Part shown: in pieces, positions 1 through 9,078 of the stretch
Layout: every line of letters begins with the position of its first letter
Position numbering within the stretch: the stretch's first letter is position 1
Source of the DNA: Actinomycetes bacterium
GTDB taxonomy: Bacteria; Actinomycetota; Coriobacteriia; Anaerosomatales; Anaerosomataceae
Direction: 5' to 3'
Length of the DNA: 64,000 nt
Assembly (NCBI GenBank): GCA_022839745.1
Contig: JALHJB010000011.1
Coordinates: 1 to 64,000, forward strand
Translations under genes and position numbers: made by a program
Notes under the pieces: generated by a model
What the model was told of the DNA's origin: nothing
Database searches by the model: none
What the model saw: the letters and a program-made list of their open reading frames with translations, nothing else

Positions 1-1
1 G

Positions 2-55
2 GGCTTCACGAGAGTGCTGCGTGACATCTCGGGTGCCCGCAAGGCAGACTACTGA
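2..55 (+). CDS. Possible C-terminal end of an upstream plus-strand gene (partial)
   Basis: A frame entering from the left edge runs for 17 codons to a TGA at 53-55 and ends in RKADY. Its codons look coding (GTG, CTG, GAC, ATC, GCC), and it would converge on rdgB with a strong hairpin between them. It is too short to identify, and could be chance. Confidence 0.25.
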   Translation, partial: GFTRVLRDISGARKADY

Positions 56-75
56 TGTCGGCGCTGGGTGGTGCT

Positions 76-130
76 GCCCCCATTTGCCTTACACGAACCG
101 CGAAGCGGGCTCGTGTAAGGCGAATGGGGC
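76..130. terminator. Long hairpin between convergent genes, likely bidirectional terminator
   Basis: Arms at 76-96 and 111-130 pair over about 20 bp with one bulge and one G-U pair. The 14-nt loop holds a small CCGC-GAA-GCGG stem. It lies 26 bp past the rdgB stop and 21 bp past the partial plus-strand frame. No U-tract is evident. It could also be a dispersed palindromic repeat. Confidence 0.55.
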
Positions 131-155
131 TGGCGCAGCGCCTGCCTACCGCCGG

Positions 156-749
156 CTACGCCTCCAACTTCACGTGCAGTGCCCGCAGCGCGGCGCCGCG
201 ATGGCTGATCGCGTTCTTCTCGCCGAGCGAGAGCTCGGCCATGGCGCGGCCGGGCACCGCATCGGGCAGGAACAGCGGGTCGTAGCCGAAGCCGCCGGTG
301 CCGCGCGGCTCGAACCCGATCGAGCCCTCGCACGCCCCATCGGCGATCGTCTCGGAGCCGTCTTCGCCAACCAGCACGATGACGCTCCGGAAGCGCGCGG
401 TCCTGCGCTCGTGCGGGACATCGGCGAGCGCGGCGAGCAGCTTCTCGTTGTTGTCCGCGTCGGTGGCGGTATCGCCGGCGTAGCGCGACGAGTACACGCC
501 GGGCTCCCCGCCAAGCTCGTCGACCTCCAGACCGCTGTCGTCAGCAAGCGCGGCCAGACCGAACGCCTCGTGGTACGCGCGTGCTTTGAGGCGGGCGTTG
601 TCGAGGAACGTCTCGCCGGTCTCTTCGACCTCGAGCCCGTCGGCACCCAGATCGGCTGCCGTCACGAACTCCCAGCCCGGGAAGTCCAGTGCGGAGCGGA
701 TCTCATCGAGCTTGCCCCGGTTGCCTGTGGCAACGATGATCCGGCGCAT
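156..749 (-). CDS. rdgB: XTP/dITP diphosphatase (RdgB/HAM1 family)
   Basis: The 197-residue product hydrolyses non-canonical purine triphosphates (ITP, dITP, XTP) to monophosphates, keeping them out of nucleic acids. Family signatures are clear: the N-terminal ATGNRGK phosphate-binding segment, LADDSGLEVD near residue 70, GFGYDPLF, and the C-terminal KNAISHRG. The ATG at 749 was chosen because the family begins directly at MRRIIVATGN; a longer upstream frame would only add sequence overlapping rph. The start lies one base past the rph stop, so the two are co-transcribed and probably translationally coupled. The rph-rdgB pairing is common in Gram-positive bacteria. Confidence 0.95.
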   Translation of the reverse strand: MRRIIVATGNRGKLDEIRSALDFPGWEFVTAADLGADGLEVEETGETFLDNARLKARAYHEAFGLAALADDSGLEVDELGGEPGVYSSRYAGDTATDADNNEKLLAALADVPHERRTARFRSVIVLVGEDGSETIADGACEGSIGFEPRGTGGFGYDPLFLPDAVPGRAMAELSLGEKNAISHRGAALRALHVKLEA

Positions 750-750
750 C

Positions 751-1500
751 TCAGGCACCGTCCTTGTAGACCTCGATGTCGCCGGTGATGACCTCACGCT
801 GGATCGCGACGAGCCTCTCGATGCCGAGCGCAGCAAGATCGAGCAGCGCATCGAGTCGCGCGCGATCGAACGGCGTGCGCTCACCGGTGCCCTGCACCTC
901 GATGAAGCGCCCCTTGCCATCGCACACCACGTTCATGTCAACCTCGGCGATGCTGTCCTCGCTGTACTCAAGGTCCAGACGGGCCACGCCGTCCACCACG
1001 CCTACCGAGGTCGCGGCCACGTTGTCGAGCACCGGGATATCGGAGATGCGTCCGGCCTCACGCCACGTGGCGAACGCGTCCACCATCGCGATGTACGCGC
1101 CGGTGATGGCCGCCGTGCGGGTGCCGCCATCCGCCTGGATCACATCGCAGTCCAGGTTGAGCGTGCACTCTCCGCCCATCGAGCGCATGTCTACCACCGT
1201 GCGGAGCGAGCGGCCGATGAGTCGCTGGATCTCGTGTGTGCGCCCGCTCGGCGCGCCCATGCTCACCTCCCGGCGACTGCGGGTGTGCGTGGAGGCAGGC
1301 AGCAGCGAGTACTCCGCGGTCACCCACCCGAGTCCGCTCCCCCGTCGCCAACCGGGCGCTGAGTCGGCGAACGTGGCGGCACAGAGCACCTTCGTGTCGC
1401 CGAGCTCGAACAGGCATGATCCATGCGCATGCCGCAGGTAGCGGCGAGTGATCGTGATGGGACGCAGCGCGTCGTTCGCGCGGCCGGACGTTCGGCCCAC
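751..1500 (-). CDS. rph: Ribonuclease PH
   Basis: This 249-residue phosphorolytic 3'-5' exoribonuclease trims tRNA 3' ends. The full-length RNase PH core is visible: GRANDALRP at the N-terminus, the SGLGWVTAEY and PASTHTRSRRE segments that form the RNA and phosphate site, GRSLRTVVD, and the DCDVIQADGGTRTAAITGA core. Length matches the family (about 240-250). It is the first of the rph-rdgB pair and lies 14 bp after the upstream metallo-hydrolase gene, so all may form one housekeeping transcript with murI. Confidence 0.96.
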   Translation of the reverse strand: MGRTSGRANDALRPITITRRYLRHAHGSCLFELGDTKVLCAATFADSAPGWRRGSGLGWVTAEYSLLPASTHTRSRREVSMGAPSGRTHEIQRLIGRSLRTVVDMRSMGGECTLNLDCDVIQADGGTRTAAITGAYIAMVDAFATWREAGRISDIPVLDNVAATSVGVVDGVARLDLEYSEDSIAEVDMNVVCDGKGRFIEVQGTGERTPFDRARLDALLDLAALGIERLVAIQREVITGDIEVYKDGA

Positions 1501-1514
1501 AGGCGGTCTCCTCC

Positions 1515-2264
1515 TCAGTCGATGTCGAGAGCGGTGAGCTCGTCTGCCACGATAACACGGCCGCCAAAGTGCGAACCGGCGTCAGCAAGCGCCTGTGCGC
1601 GATCGACCGTGGGCCACAGATGGGTGAGCACGAGCGTTGTGGCCCCGGCATCGGCCGCGAGCATGCCGGCCTCGGCGGGCGTCATGTGCGGGGCGCGGCC
1701 CGCGAACTCCTCGGGCAGCGTGGCATCGGCGAGGACGGTGCCGGCGCCGCGTGCCGCCCGGCGCACGGCATCGCCCAACCGTGTGTCGCCCGTGTAGCAG
1801 AGCCGCGAACCGTCGGCCTCGATCGCGAACGCGCACGCACCCATCGCGTGCTCCACCGGGTGCGCCACGACCGAGAGCGCGCCCACCTCGATCCGCGCAC
1901 CGGGGCCCACCTCGTGGACCAGGAAGGCCTCCTCGAGCTCGCGCGCGCCCCTCTCACCGAGGAGCGCCTGCATCCGGCCGAACAGTCCGTCAGGGAGCCA
2001 CACGGGCACCGGCGGCACGGGGCCGGCAGGTGCGTACCGCAGCGCCGCCTGCAGCGCGAAGATGTCGGCGAAATGGTCGATGTGACCGTGGGAGACGATG
2101 ACCCCGTCGAGGGTGACCGGGTCGATCACGCGGCCGAGGTTCGACAGCACGCCGTTGCCGCAGTCGAGCAACACCGAGGTGCTGCCCGCCTGCACGAGGT
2201 GTCCCGCGCACGCGCGCCCGGGCGCCGGATACGATGCGCCGCTGCCGAGGACCGTGAGTCTCAC
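1515..2264 (-). CDS. Metallo-beta-lactamase fold hydrolase (RNase Z-like)
   Basis: A 249-residue MBL-fold protein. The zinc motif SHGHIDHFAD (HxHxDH) lies near residue 59, with later metal-ligand candidates at AHPVEHA, YTGDTR and the C-terminal THLWP. The N-terminus LTVLGSGASYPAPGR resembles RNase Z and cyclic-phosphodiesterase-like members. It lacks the inserted exosite arm of true RNase Z, so tRNA 3'-processing is not assured. Its start overlaps the murI stop by 4 bp. Substrate unknown. Confidence 0.85.
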   Translation of the reverse strand: MRLTVLGSGASYPAPGRACAGHLVQAGSTSVLLDCGNGVLSNLGRVIDPVTLDGVIVSHGHIDHFADIFALQAALRYAPAGPVPPVPVWLPDGLFGRMQALLGERGARELEEAFLVHEVGPGARIEVGALSVVAHPVEHAMGACAFAIEADGSRLCYTGDTRLGDAVRRAARGAGTVLADATLPEEFAGRAPHMTPAEAGMLAADAGATTLVLTHLWPTVDRAQALADAGSHFGGRVIVADELTALDID

Positions 2265-3175
2265 GCGATCTCCGCCTCGAACTCGGCAAGCGCTGCGGCC
2301 AGCCCGCTATCGAGGAGCACCTCGAGCTCGGCCGGTTCCACATGCTCGACACGCTCAGGCTGCCGGCCCAGGATGCGAGCGCCCAGACCAGCGAACTCGG
2401 CCGCGTCACCGGTGGTGGCGAACAGCTCGGTACGGTCCATGCCGTCGGCACGATGCCCGCGAGCGGTGAGCGTGTCGGACACCTCGCGGGCCGTCTCCTC
2501 CGCGGAGGATATCAACCGCACCCTTGGGCCCATCACCTGCTGGATCGGGGCCTGCAACAGCGGGTAGTGCGTGCACCCCAGGACGAGCGTGTCGACGCCG
2601 CTGCGCTTGAGCGGATCGAGGTAATCACGTGCCATCTCGTAGAACGATGAACGGATGTAGACGTCGCCCATCGGGGCGAGCCACTCCTCGAGGGAGTCAT
2701 CGCCGAGGCGCAGCCCCTGCTCCACCAGATCGACGAAGCGTGGCGCAGCCGTTGAGAACACCGTGACGCCCGCATCGAGCGTGCGCACGGCGGTGCTGTA
2801 CGCACCCGATTCGATCGTACCCACGGTACCGATGACGCCCACCCGGCGGTTGACGGTCGCCTTGACCGCGGCGCGTGCGCCTGGTTCCACAACGCCCACG
2901 ACGGGGACGTCGAACACACGCTGCGCGAGTGCAAGCCCCGCCGCGGTCGCGGTGTTGCAGGCAACGACGATGAGCTTGACGTCGCGCAGCGAGAGCCATC
3001 GACCGATCTGCAGCACGAACTCGCGCACATCATGCTGCGGGCGCGGCCCATATGGACAGCGCGCGGTGTCTCCCAGGTACACGATGCTCTCGCCGGGAAG
3101 AACGCGCATGATCTCCCGGGCGACCGTGAGGCCGCCGAGGCCGGAATCGAATATGCCGATAGGACGTTCTCGCAT
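2261..3175 (-). CDS. murI: Glutamate racemase
   Basis: A 304-residue cofactor-independent racemase making D-glutamate for peptidoglycan. Both catalytic cysteines are present, in VACNTATA (about residue 72) and LGCTHYPLL (about 184), together with the IGIFDSGLGGLTV N-terminus and the YLGDTARCPYG loop. The ATG at 3175 fits the family N-terminus; the 60 codons further upstream are not family-like and run into cheB. Downstream it overlaps the MBL-fold gene by 4 bp. Confidence 0.96.
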   Translation of the reverse strand: MRERPIGIFDSGLGGLTVAREIMRVLPGESIVYLGDTARCPYGPRPQHDVREFVLQIGRWLSLRDVKLIVVACNTATAAGLALAQRVFDVPVVGVVEPGARAAVKATVNRRVGVIGTVGTIESGAYSTAVRTLDAGVTVFSTAAPRFVDLVEQGLRLGDDSLEEWLAPMGDVYIRSSFYEMARDYLDPLKRSGVDTLVLGCTHYPLLQAPIQQVMGPRVRLISSAEETAREVSDTLTARGHRADGMDRTELFATTGDAAEFAGLGARILGRQPERVEHVEPAELEVLLDSGLAAALAEFEAEIA

Positions 3176-3203
3176 GCTACCGAGTATAGGCGTGCCGGCC
3201 GAC

Positions 3204-4289
3204 TCAGGCACCCGCCATGATCTCCTCGATCGCGCCCGCGATCTCGTGTACCGGCAGCACCATGTCGGCGGCGCCGAGATCGATGGCGGCCTTGGGCATG
3301 CCCCACACCGTGCTGGAGAGCTCGTCCTGACAGATGGTCCGCGCCCCGCGGTCATGCATGGTCTTCAGCCCCGCCGCACCATCGGCGCCCATGCCCGTGA
3401 GCAGCACACCTATGGCCCGTCCGTGAAAACTCGTGGCGACCGACTCGAACAGCGTATCCGCCGACGGGATGTACAGCTGTCCGGCCTTGGGCTTGGTGAA
3501 GCGAAGCGTCATGCCGTCCGCCTCCATGTTGCTGCCCGTCGTGGCCATATACGCTACGCCCGGACGCATGACGTCGCCATCGGCCGCGGGCACCACGCTG
3601 ATCTTGGAGCCGGAGTCGAGCCACGACGCCAGGCCGGGCACGAATCCCTCGGCGATATGCTGCGCCACGACCACCGGCACGTGCAGGTCCTGCGGCAGAC
3701 GGGCGAGGACGTTCAGCAGCGCCGTGGGACCACCCGTGGACGAGCCGATGGCGATGATACCCACCCGGCTGCTTCGCTCCTGTGCGAGGCGCGCGGGCGG
3801 CTGGTCCCCGTACAGCGCGGAACGCTTGCCGCGGATGTGGGTGATCACCTTCACCCGCGAGAGGATCTTCACCGTCCGGATGATCTCCCGCGCGATGCTG
3901 TCGAGCGCCGCCCAGTCTTTGGGCTCGGGCTTCTTGATGACCTCGAGCGCGCCTATCGCAAGCGCGTCGAACGCCCGCCCCATGCCCTCGCCATACACCG
4001 ACGAGGAAACCACCAGGATCGGGGTCGGAGTGTACGCCATGATGCGCTCAGTGGCCTCGAGCCCGTCCATCTTGGGCATATGGATGTCCATCGTGACAAG
4101 ATCCGGGCGAAGCCGTGACACGGCGTCGACGGCCTCCTCGCCATTGACCGCCGTCCCAACGACCTCGATACCCGGATCGCTCGCGAGAATCTGCGTGAGC
4201 ATCTCGCGCGCCACCGGTGAATCGTCAGCGACGACGACCCGTATCGGCTCCCCCTCGGACCTCTCTGCCACGTGCCCCCCTACGATCAT
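3204..4289 (-). CDS. cheB: Chemotaxis response regulator protein-glutamate methylesterase CheB
   Basis: This 361-residue protein demethylates glutamates on chemoreceptors when phosphorylated by CheA. An N-terminal receiver domain (residues about 15-130) has the acidic pocket VADDS and phospho-acceptor aspartate in TMDIHMP. The methylesterase domain (about 170-358) has the Ser in GSSTGGP, His in VAQHI and Asp in TGMGADG expected for catalysis. The start overlaps the cheA stop by 4 bp, so it is the last gene of the long chemosensory operon. It pairs with the CheR at the other end of the operon for receptor adaptation. Confidence 0.95.
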   Translation of the reverse strand: MIVGGHVAERSEGEPIRVVVADDSPVAREMLTQILASDPGIEVVGTAVNGEEAVDAVSRLRPDLVTMDIHMPKMDGLEATERIMAYTPTPILVVSSSVYGEGMGRAFDALAIGALEVIKKPEPKDWAALDSIAREIIRTVKILSRVKVITHIRGKRSALYGDQPPARLAQERSSRVGIIAIGSSTGGPTALLNVLARLPQDLHVPVVVAQHIAEGFVPGLASWLDSGSKISVVPAADGDVMRPGVAYMATTGSNMEADGMTLRFTKPKAGQLYIPSADTLFESVATSFHGRAIGVLLTGMGADGAAGLKTMHDRGARTICQDELSSTVWGMPKAAIDLGAADMVLPVHEIAGAIEEIMAGA

Positions 4290-6682
4290 CGAATGAGCCG
4301 CTCGACCGTCTCCAACAGCGTGTCCTGGTTGAACACCGACTTGGTGATATAAGCGTCGGCACCCGCGTTGATGCCCTCGGCCTTCTCCTCGTCACGCTCG
4401 AGCGAGGTCACGATGATCACGGGGATGTGTGCCAGCGTCTCATCGGACTTGATCGCCTTGGTGAGCTCGAAGCCGGTCATGTTCGGCATCTGCACGTCGG
4501 TCACCACCGCATCGGGGTTGAGGCCTTCGCGCAGACGCGCGAGGCCCATCGCGCCGTCGGTAGCGGTCTCAACGTCGTAACCGGCCGCCTCGAATATCGA
4601 CCGCTCGAGTTCTCGGGTAGTGAACGAATCCTCGCAGATGAGGATCTTGCGCGGGCCCGCCTGCTTCTCCTTGACCTGTCCGGTCCGGCGCATTCGGGCC
4701 CCTGTGAGCTGACGCCCGTTGGCCATCAAATCGGGCACGCTGAGGATCGGCACGACCTCACCGGCGCCAAGGATGGTGACGCCGGCGACGTTGTCGACGC
4801 GCTTCAGGTGCGTGCCGAGCGTCTTGATGACGATCTGCTGCTCGCCTACGAAGGCATCGACGATGAGCCCCAGGCGGTGCCCCGAGAACGCGAGCGTGGC
4901 GACCGGGATCTTGCCGCCCTCGGAGTCCTGCTCGATAGCGTCGAGCCCGAGGATGTCGCGGAGCGGCACCAGCGGGATCGTGCGACGCTGCCGACGGATC
5001 ACTTCATGGCCCTCGACCTTGATGATCTCCGAGGGCTCCACGCGCGCCGTCTCCTCCACCGATGACGTTGGCAGGGCGAACGTCTGCCCGCTCACGCGAA
5101 GCAGCAGCGCACGGATGATCGCGAGCGTGAGCGGGATCGTCAGGCGGAACCTGGTTCCCTGACCGAGCTCGGAGTCCACATCCAGGGAGCCCTTCAGGCG
5201 CTCCACCACGAACTCCCGCACGACGTCCATGCCGACACCGCGGCCCGAGATCTCCGTGATGATGGCCGCGGTGGAGAAGCCCTTTTCGAAGATGAGGTAA
5301 CGGGCTTCGCGATCGCTCATCGACTTGGCCTCGGACTCGGTGAGATAGCCCTTGCGGACGGCCGCGGCCTTCACGCGCGCCGGGTCGATTCCCGCGCCGT
5401 CATCGGAGACCTCGATCACGATGTGGTCGCCCTCCTGCCGCGCGGATAGCTTGATCGTTCCCGCGGCGGGCTTGCCAGCCGCGACGCGCTCCGCAGCAGG
5501 CTCGATGCCGTGGTCGACGGCGTTGCGCATGATGTGCACGAGCGGGTCGTTGATCTCCTCGAGCACCTTCTTGTCGAGCTCGGTGTCTCCGCCCTCGATG
5601 ATCAGCTCGACATCCTTCTTGTACTGCCGGGCAAGATCGCGCATCGCCCGGGGGAACGAGTTGAACACTGTGCTCACCGGGAGCATGCGCAACTCCATCG
5701 CCTGTTCCTGCAGGTCGCCCACCACCGCGGACGTGCGGGACGTGTCGTCCGCATACGCCTTGGCGATCGAGACGAGCGAGCGGCGCTGCGAGCCGAGCAG
5801 GTCGTCGAAGATCCGCATATCGGCGTCGAGCATGTTCTGTTCATCGATCGGCAGCATCGACATGGTGGAGCGGATCCGCGACCAGAGCTGTTGCATCTCC
5901 ACGGAAAGCCCGGCAGCCATACGAAGGTCGCGCACGCGCTGCTCGTCTTTGATCTGCGAGATCACGACCTCGCTCACCAGGTTGAGCAGGCGGTCCACCT
6001 GGCTCGTCTTGATGCGCACGGTCGCCTGGGTCTTCATCTGGGACTTCTCGCCCTGACGGGCCGGCTGTGCCTCTGCCGAGGACGAGCTCTCGCCCACGGA
6101 AGCCGCATCGTCGTCATCCGAGTGGATGTCGTCCTCGTCGGTCGCCTCGTCGTGCTGCACGGCCTCGGAAGACGCCGACGTTTGTGGAGCGGCGGCGGGC
6201 GTAGCGGGCTCCGCGGCGCTTGGGGCGGATGCCTCTGAGGCGGACGCGGAGGCCTCCTGTGGCGGCTCAGCGACGCTGGCGGCCTGCGGGACGCCCGTTG
6301 CGGCAAGCCCCGCAAGGCGCGAGGTGAGGTCGTCGATGTCGAACTCCGAGGCAGCCGGCTTGCCGGCGTTCTCGGCGAGGAAGACCACCGCGTCGAGCGC
6401 CTCGAAGAAGCTGTCGGTCATATCGGGCGTGTACGGCATCTCGCCGTCACGCACCTTCACCATGATGTCTTCCATGCGGTGGGCGATGTCGGAGATCTCG
6501 ATCAGCCCCACCATGCGCGAGGAGCCCTTGAGCGTGTGGGCGTCGCGCAGCCACTGGTCGATGAGCGGACGGTTCCCTGGCTCCGCCTCGAGCGTGATGA
6601 TCCCCTCATTGAGCCTCTGAAGGAGGTCCGTCGCCTCCTCCTGGAACTTGGCTATGAACGCCGAGCGGTCGAACTCGACCAT
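4286..6682 (-). CDS. cheA: Hybrid chemotaxis histidine kinase CheA with C-terminal receiver
   Basis: 798 residues. Domains in order: Hpt/P1 (1-110) with phospho-His49 in DAHTLKGSS; an Ala/Glu/Asp-rich linker (about 140-215) where a P2 domain would normally be; P3 dimerisation helices; P4 HATPase with N box NAVDHGIEP and G box DDGAGIDP; P5 CheW-like domain; and a C-terminal receiver (about 670-798) with the aspartate in VTDVQMP. CheA-REC hybrids are typical of type IV pilus and alternative-function chemosensory systems, not simple flagellar ones. The REC may act as a phosphate sink or intramolecular regulator. It sits between the MCP and cheB. Confidence 0.95.
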   Translation of the reverse strand: MVEFDRSAFIAKFQEEATDLLQRLNEGIITLEAEPGNRPLIDQWLRDAHTLKGSSRMVGLIEISDIAHRMEDIMVKVRDGEMPYTPDMTDSFFEALDAVVFLAENAGKPAASEFDIDDLTSRLAGLAATGVPQAASVAEPPQEASASASEASAPSAAEPATPAAAPQTSASSEAVQHDEATDEDDIHSDDDDAASVGESSSSAEAQPARQGEKSQMKTQATVRIKTSQVDRLLNLVSEVVISQIKDEQRVRDLRMAAGLSVEMQQLWSRIRSTMSMLPIDEQNMLDADMRIFDDLLGSQRRSLVSIAKAYADDTSRTSAVVGDLQEQAMELRMLPVSTVFNSFPRAMRDLARQYKKDVELIIEGGDTELDKKVLEEINDPLVHIMRNAVDHGIEPAAERVAAGKPAAGTIKLSARQEGDHIVIEVSDDGAGIDPARVKAAAVRKGYLTESEAKSMSDREARYLIFEKGFSTAAIITEISGRGVGMDVVREFVVERLKGSLDVDSELGQGTRFRLTIPLTLAIIRALLLRVSGQTFALPTSSVEETARVEPSEIIKVEGHEVIRRQRRTIPLVPLRDILGLDAIEQDSEGGKIPVATLAFSGHRLGLIVDAFVGEQQIVIKTLGTHLKRVDNVAGVTILGAGEVVPILSVPDLMANGRQLTGARMRRTGQVKEKQAGPRKILICEDSFTTRELERSIFEAAGYDVETATDGAMGLARLREGLNPDAVVTDVQMPNMTGFELTKAIKSDETLAHIPVIIVTSLERDEEKAEGINAGADAYITKSVFNQDTLLETVERLIR

Positions 6683-6712
6683 TTCGTCTCCTTCGTGCAG
6701 GACTCCGCCGTG

Positions 6713-7939
6713 CTAGTTGACGATCGTGAATGCCGAGCCGATCTGCTTCGACTCGTTCGCGAGTGACGTGAGTCCCTCAGCGGCTCCGGCGACCTGACGG
6801 GACGCCGCCGCGGTCTGCTGCGCGACGGAGGCCACCTCACGCATCGCCTTGACGACCTGCTCGGTCGCGCTGCGCTGCTGCTGCGTGGCGGCCGAGATCT
6901 CCTTGGCCGCAGAAGTCGTCTGCTCGATGGTGTCGAGGATCGACTCGAAGCTGTCACCGGTCGACTGCGCGAGATCGACGCCGCCCTCGACCTGCTTGAG
7001 CTCCTGCTCGGTGGAGATGACGAGCTCGTTGGCGGCGCTCTGGATCTCGGTCATGATCGTCTCGATCTCGCCGGTCGACTGCACCACGGACTCGGCGAGC
7101 TTGCGGATCTCGACGGCGACGACGCTGAATCCCTTGCCGGCCTCGCCTGCGCGCGCAGCCTCGATAGCGGCGTTGAGCGCGAGGATCTTGGTCTGGTCCG
7201 CGATGCTGTTGATCATCACGAGCACCTGGCCGATCTGCTGGCTGCGCTCGCCGAGCTGCAGGATCTTGCCTGCCGAAGCCTGCGCCCGGGCCTTGATCTG
7301 CTCCATCGAACCGAGCGTGCTCATCACCGACTGCTGTCCGTTCTCAGCGCTGCCGAGCGACGCCTCGGCCATCTTCACGACCTGGTTGGCGTTCTCCGCG
7401 ATCTGACGGTACGTCGCGGCGAGCTCCTCCATCGTCGCCGTGGTCTCGCTGATCGACGCCGCCTGCTCCGCGGCGCCTGAGGCCTGCTGCTCGGTGGCCG
7501 AGAGGATCTCGCTGGAGGTGCCGGCCAGACGCGCGGAGGAGTCCTGCATCTGGCTCAGCAGATAGATGATGAGGTCGAGCAGCTGGTTATACGAACGGGC
7601 GAGGATGCCGAACTCGTTGCGGGAATCGGCGGTGACCTTGTGCCCGATCTCGCTCTGACAGGCGCGCTTGATGCTGTCGACCACCGCATACAGCGGCGCC
7701 ATCATCCGCCGCCCCACGGCTGATTGGATGATGGCGAGCAGCACCAGCACCGTGACGAAGACGGCCAGGATCGAGAGGACCTTGAGAAGCAGTCCTTCCG
7801 AGTCCGCGAGGCTGTCGCCAAGGATGAACCACGCCGCCAACAACTGCACGGTATTGGCGATGGCAACCATCGTGAGCGTGATGAAGGTGTACTCGAGCAG
7901 GAAGTTGCTCCGTACCTTGCTGATCCATCCTTTGATCAT
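6713..7939 (-). CDS. Methyl-accepting chemotaxis protein without an ectodomain
   Basis: 408 residues. Two membrane segments (about 15-40 and 52-75) are joined by only about 12 residues, so there is no periplasmic sensor domain. A HAMP-like linker (about 75-130) leads into a long helical signalling domain. The tip motif ADQTKILALNAAIEAARAGEAG is the conserved CheA/CheW-binding hairpin. No CheR-tethering pentapeptide is seen at the C-terminus, which ends FTIVN. The input may be membrane state, a cytoplasmic ligand or a partner protein. Its start overlaps the preceding cheW by 4 bp, consistent with a dedicated receptor for this operon. Confidence 0.93.
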   Translation of the reverse strand: MIKGWISKVRSNFLLEYTFITLTMVAIANTVQLLAAWFILGDSLADSEGLLLKVLSILAVFVTVLVLLAIIQSAVGRRMMAPLYAVVDSIKRACQSEIGHKVTADSRNEFGILARSYNQLLDLIIYLLSQMQDSSARLAGTSSEILSATEQQASGAAEQAASISETTATMEELAATYRQIAENANQVVKMAEASLGSAENGQQSVMSTLGSMEQIKARAQASAGKILQLGERSQQIGQVLVMINSIADQTKILALNAAIEAARAGEAGKGFSVVAVEIRKLAESVVQSTGEIETIMTEIQSAANELVISTEQELKQVEGGVDLAQSTGDSFESILDTIEQTTSAAKEISAATQQQRSATEQVVKAMREVASVAQQTAAASRQVAGAAEGLTSLANESKQIGSAFTIVN

Positions 7940-8511
7940 GATGCTCTCCCGTCACGCGACTCGCCGATGGGTTCCAGTATCTTGTCGATGTTGACAACAC
8001 CGATAAGCAGGCCGTCGATGTACACGGATCCCGCCATGTACTCGGCCTGCGCCTTGTCAAGCGTAGATAGCGGGGGTTCGATCGCCCCGTGAGCGACCTC
8101 GATGATGTCGCCGATCTCATCCACAACGAGCGCCGACACGCATTCGTCGTTGGCCACGATGATGGCCGAGGGCAGTTGCCCGTCGATATCGAGTTCCGAT
8201 CGGCTCGGCACCCTGATGAGGGTGGCCAGATCCGTGACCGACACGATCTCACCACGCACGTTGATCACGCCCAGCACAGAGTCGGGAACGCGCGGGATAC
8301 GGGTGACCACATACTCGTTATGGATCTCGCGCACTCCCGAGATCGGAACGGCATACCATTCAAGGCCGAGCCGGAACTTGAGCAGACCGGTCGACTCACC
8401 CGAATCCTCATCGACCGGCGCCTGAGCCAGGGAGGCCGCGCGCTGGCGCAGGATCTCATTGGCTCGCGAAGTCATCAGCGCGTTCGCCGCGGTAAGATCA
8501 TGCATGCTCAT
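7936..8511 (-). CDS. cheW: CheW-like coupling protein (second copy)
   Basis: A 191-residue CheW-domain protein with a 40-residue N-terminal extension. The core (about 45-185) shows FRLGLEWYAVPI, RIPRVPDSVLGVINVRGEIVSV and the VVDEIGDIIEV strand typical of receptor/CheA adaptors. It is translationally coupled at both ends (4-bp overlaps with the first cheW and with the MCP). Two different CheWs in tandem suggest either two adaptor roles in the array or one CheV/PilI-like scaffold. Confidence 0.92.
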   Translation of the reverse strand: MSMHDLTAANALMTSRANEILRQRAASLAQAPVDEDSGESTGLLKFRLGLEWYAVPISGVREIHNEYVVTRIPRVPDSVLGVINVRGEIVSVTDLATLIRVPSRSELDIDGQLPSAIIVANDECVSALVVDEIGDIIEVAHGAIEPPLSTLDKAQAEYMAGSVYIDGLLIGVVNIDKILEPIGESRDGRAS

Positions 8512-9068
8512 TCGGCGCTCACCTCCTGCGCCTCGGCCAACATCAGTGCCGCCGCCGGCACCAGCCGGTCGACATCGAGGAGCATCAGCACGCCCTGCGG
8601 CAGTCTCACGGTCCCAAGCATCTTGTCCGCGAGCGCGTACACACCCGATGGCGGCTGGACGCTCTGCGGCGGAAGGTCTACGACATCCTCGACACTGTCC
8701 ACTATCAGACAGATCCTGTGCGATCCCGCCGTACAGAAGACCATCGGCGTCTCGAGCGTGTACGGCACCCCCTCCAGGCCAACGAGCGTGCGCAGATCGA
8801 GCACCGGGATCACCGCACCCCGCAACTCGATCAGTCCCACGAGGGCCGGGTCATCGTCCGGGACCGGCAGAAGCTCGGCCAGCTGCTGGATCTCGTCGAC
8901 CCGCTCGATCGGCAGGCCATAGAGTTGTCCGGCGAGCCGGAACGCTACGGCGCGATCGATATCGCTCAGCGAGGGCGCCGGTGCGGCGCCCTCAGCGAGC
9001 GTGTCAGCCTTGGCGTCGGAGCCGATCGCGTCGATCACATCATCCTGTGTGTGCTCATTGCCCAACAC
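8508..9068 (-). CDS. cheW: CheW-like coupling protein (first copy)
   Basis: A 186-residue CheW-domain protein. The core begins near residue 35 with FRLAGQLYGLPIERVDEI, followed by DPALVGLIELRGAVIPVLDLR and VVDSVEDVVDL. The N-terminal 30 residues are acidic and poorly conserved. It diverges clearly from the neighbouring CheW. It lies 10 bp after the PilB-like gene and overlaps the second cheW by 4 bp. Confidence 0.92.
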   Translation of the reverse strand: MLGNEHTQDDVIDAIGSDAKADTLAEGAAPAPSLSDIDRAVAFRLAGQLYGLPIERVDEIQQLAELLPVPDDDPALVGLIELRGAVIPVLDLRTLVGLEGVPYTLETPMVFCTAGSHRICLIVDSVEDVVDLPPQSVQPPSGVYALADKMLGTVRLPQGVLMLLDVDRLVPAAALMLAEAQEVSAE

Positions 9069-9078
9069 GCGAACTCCT

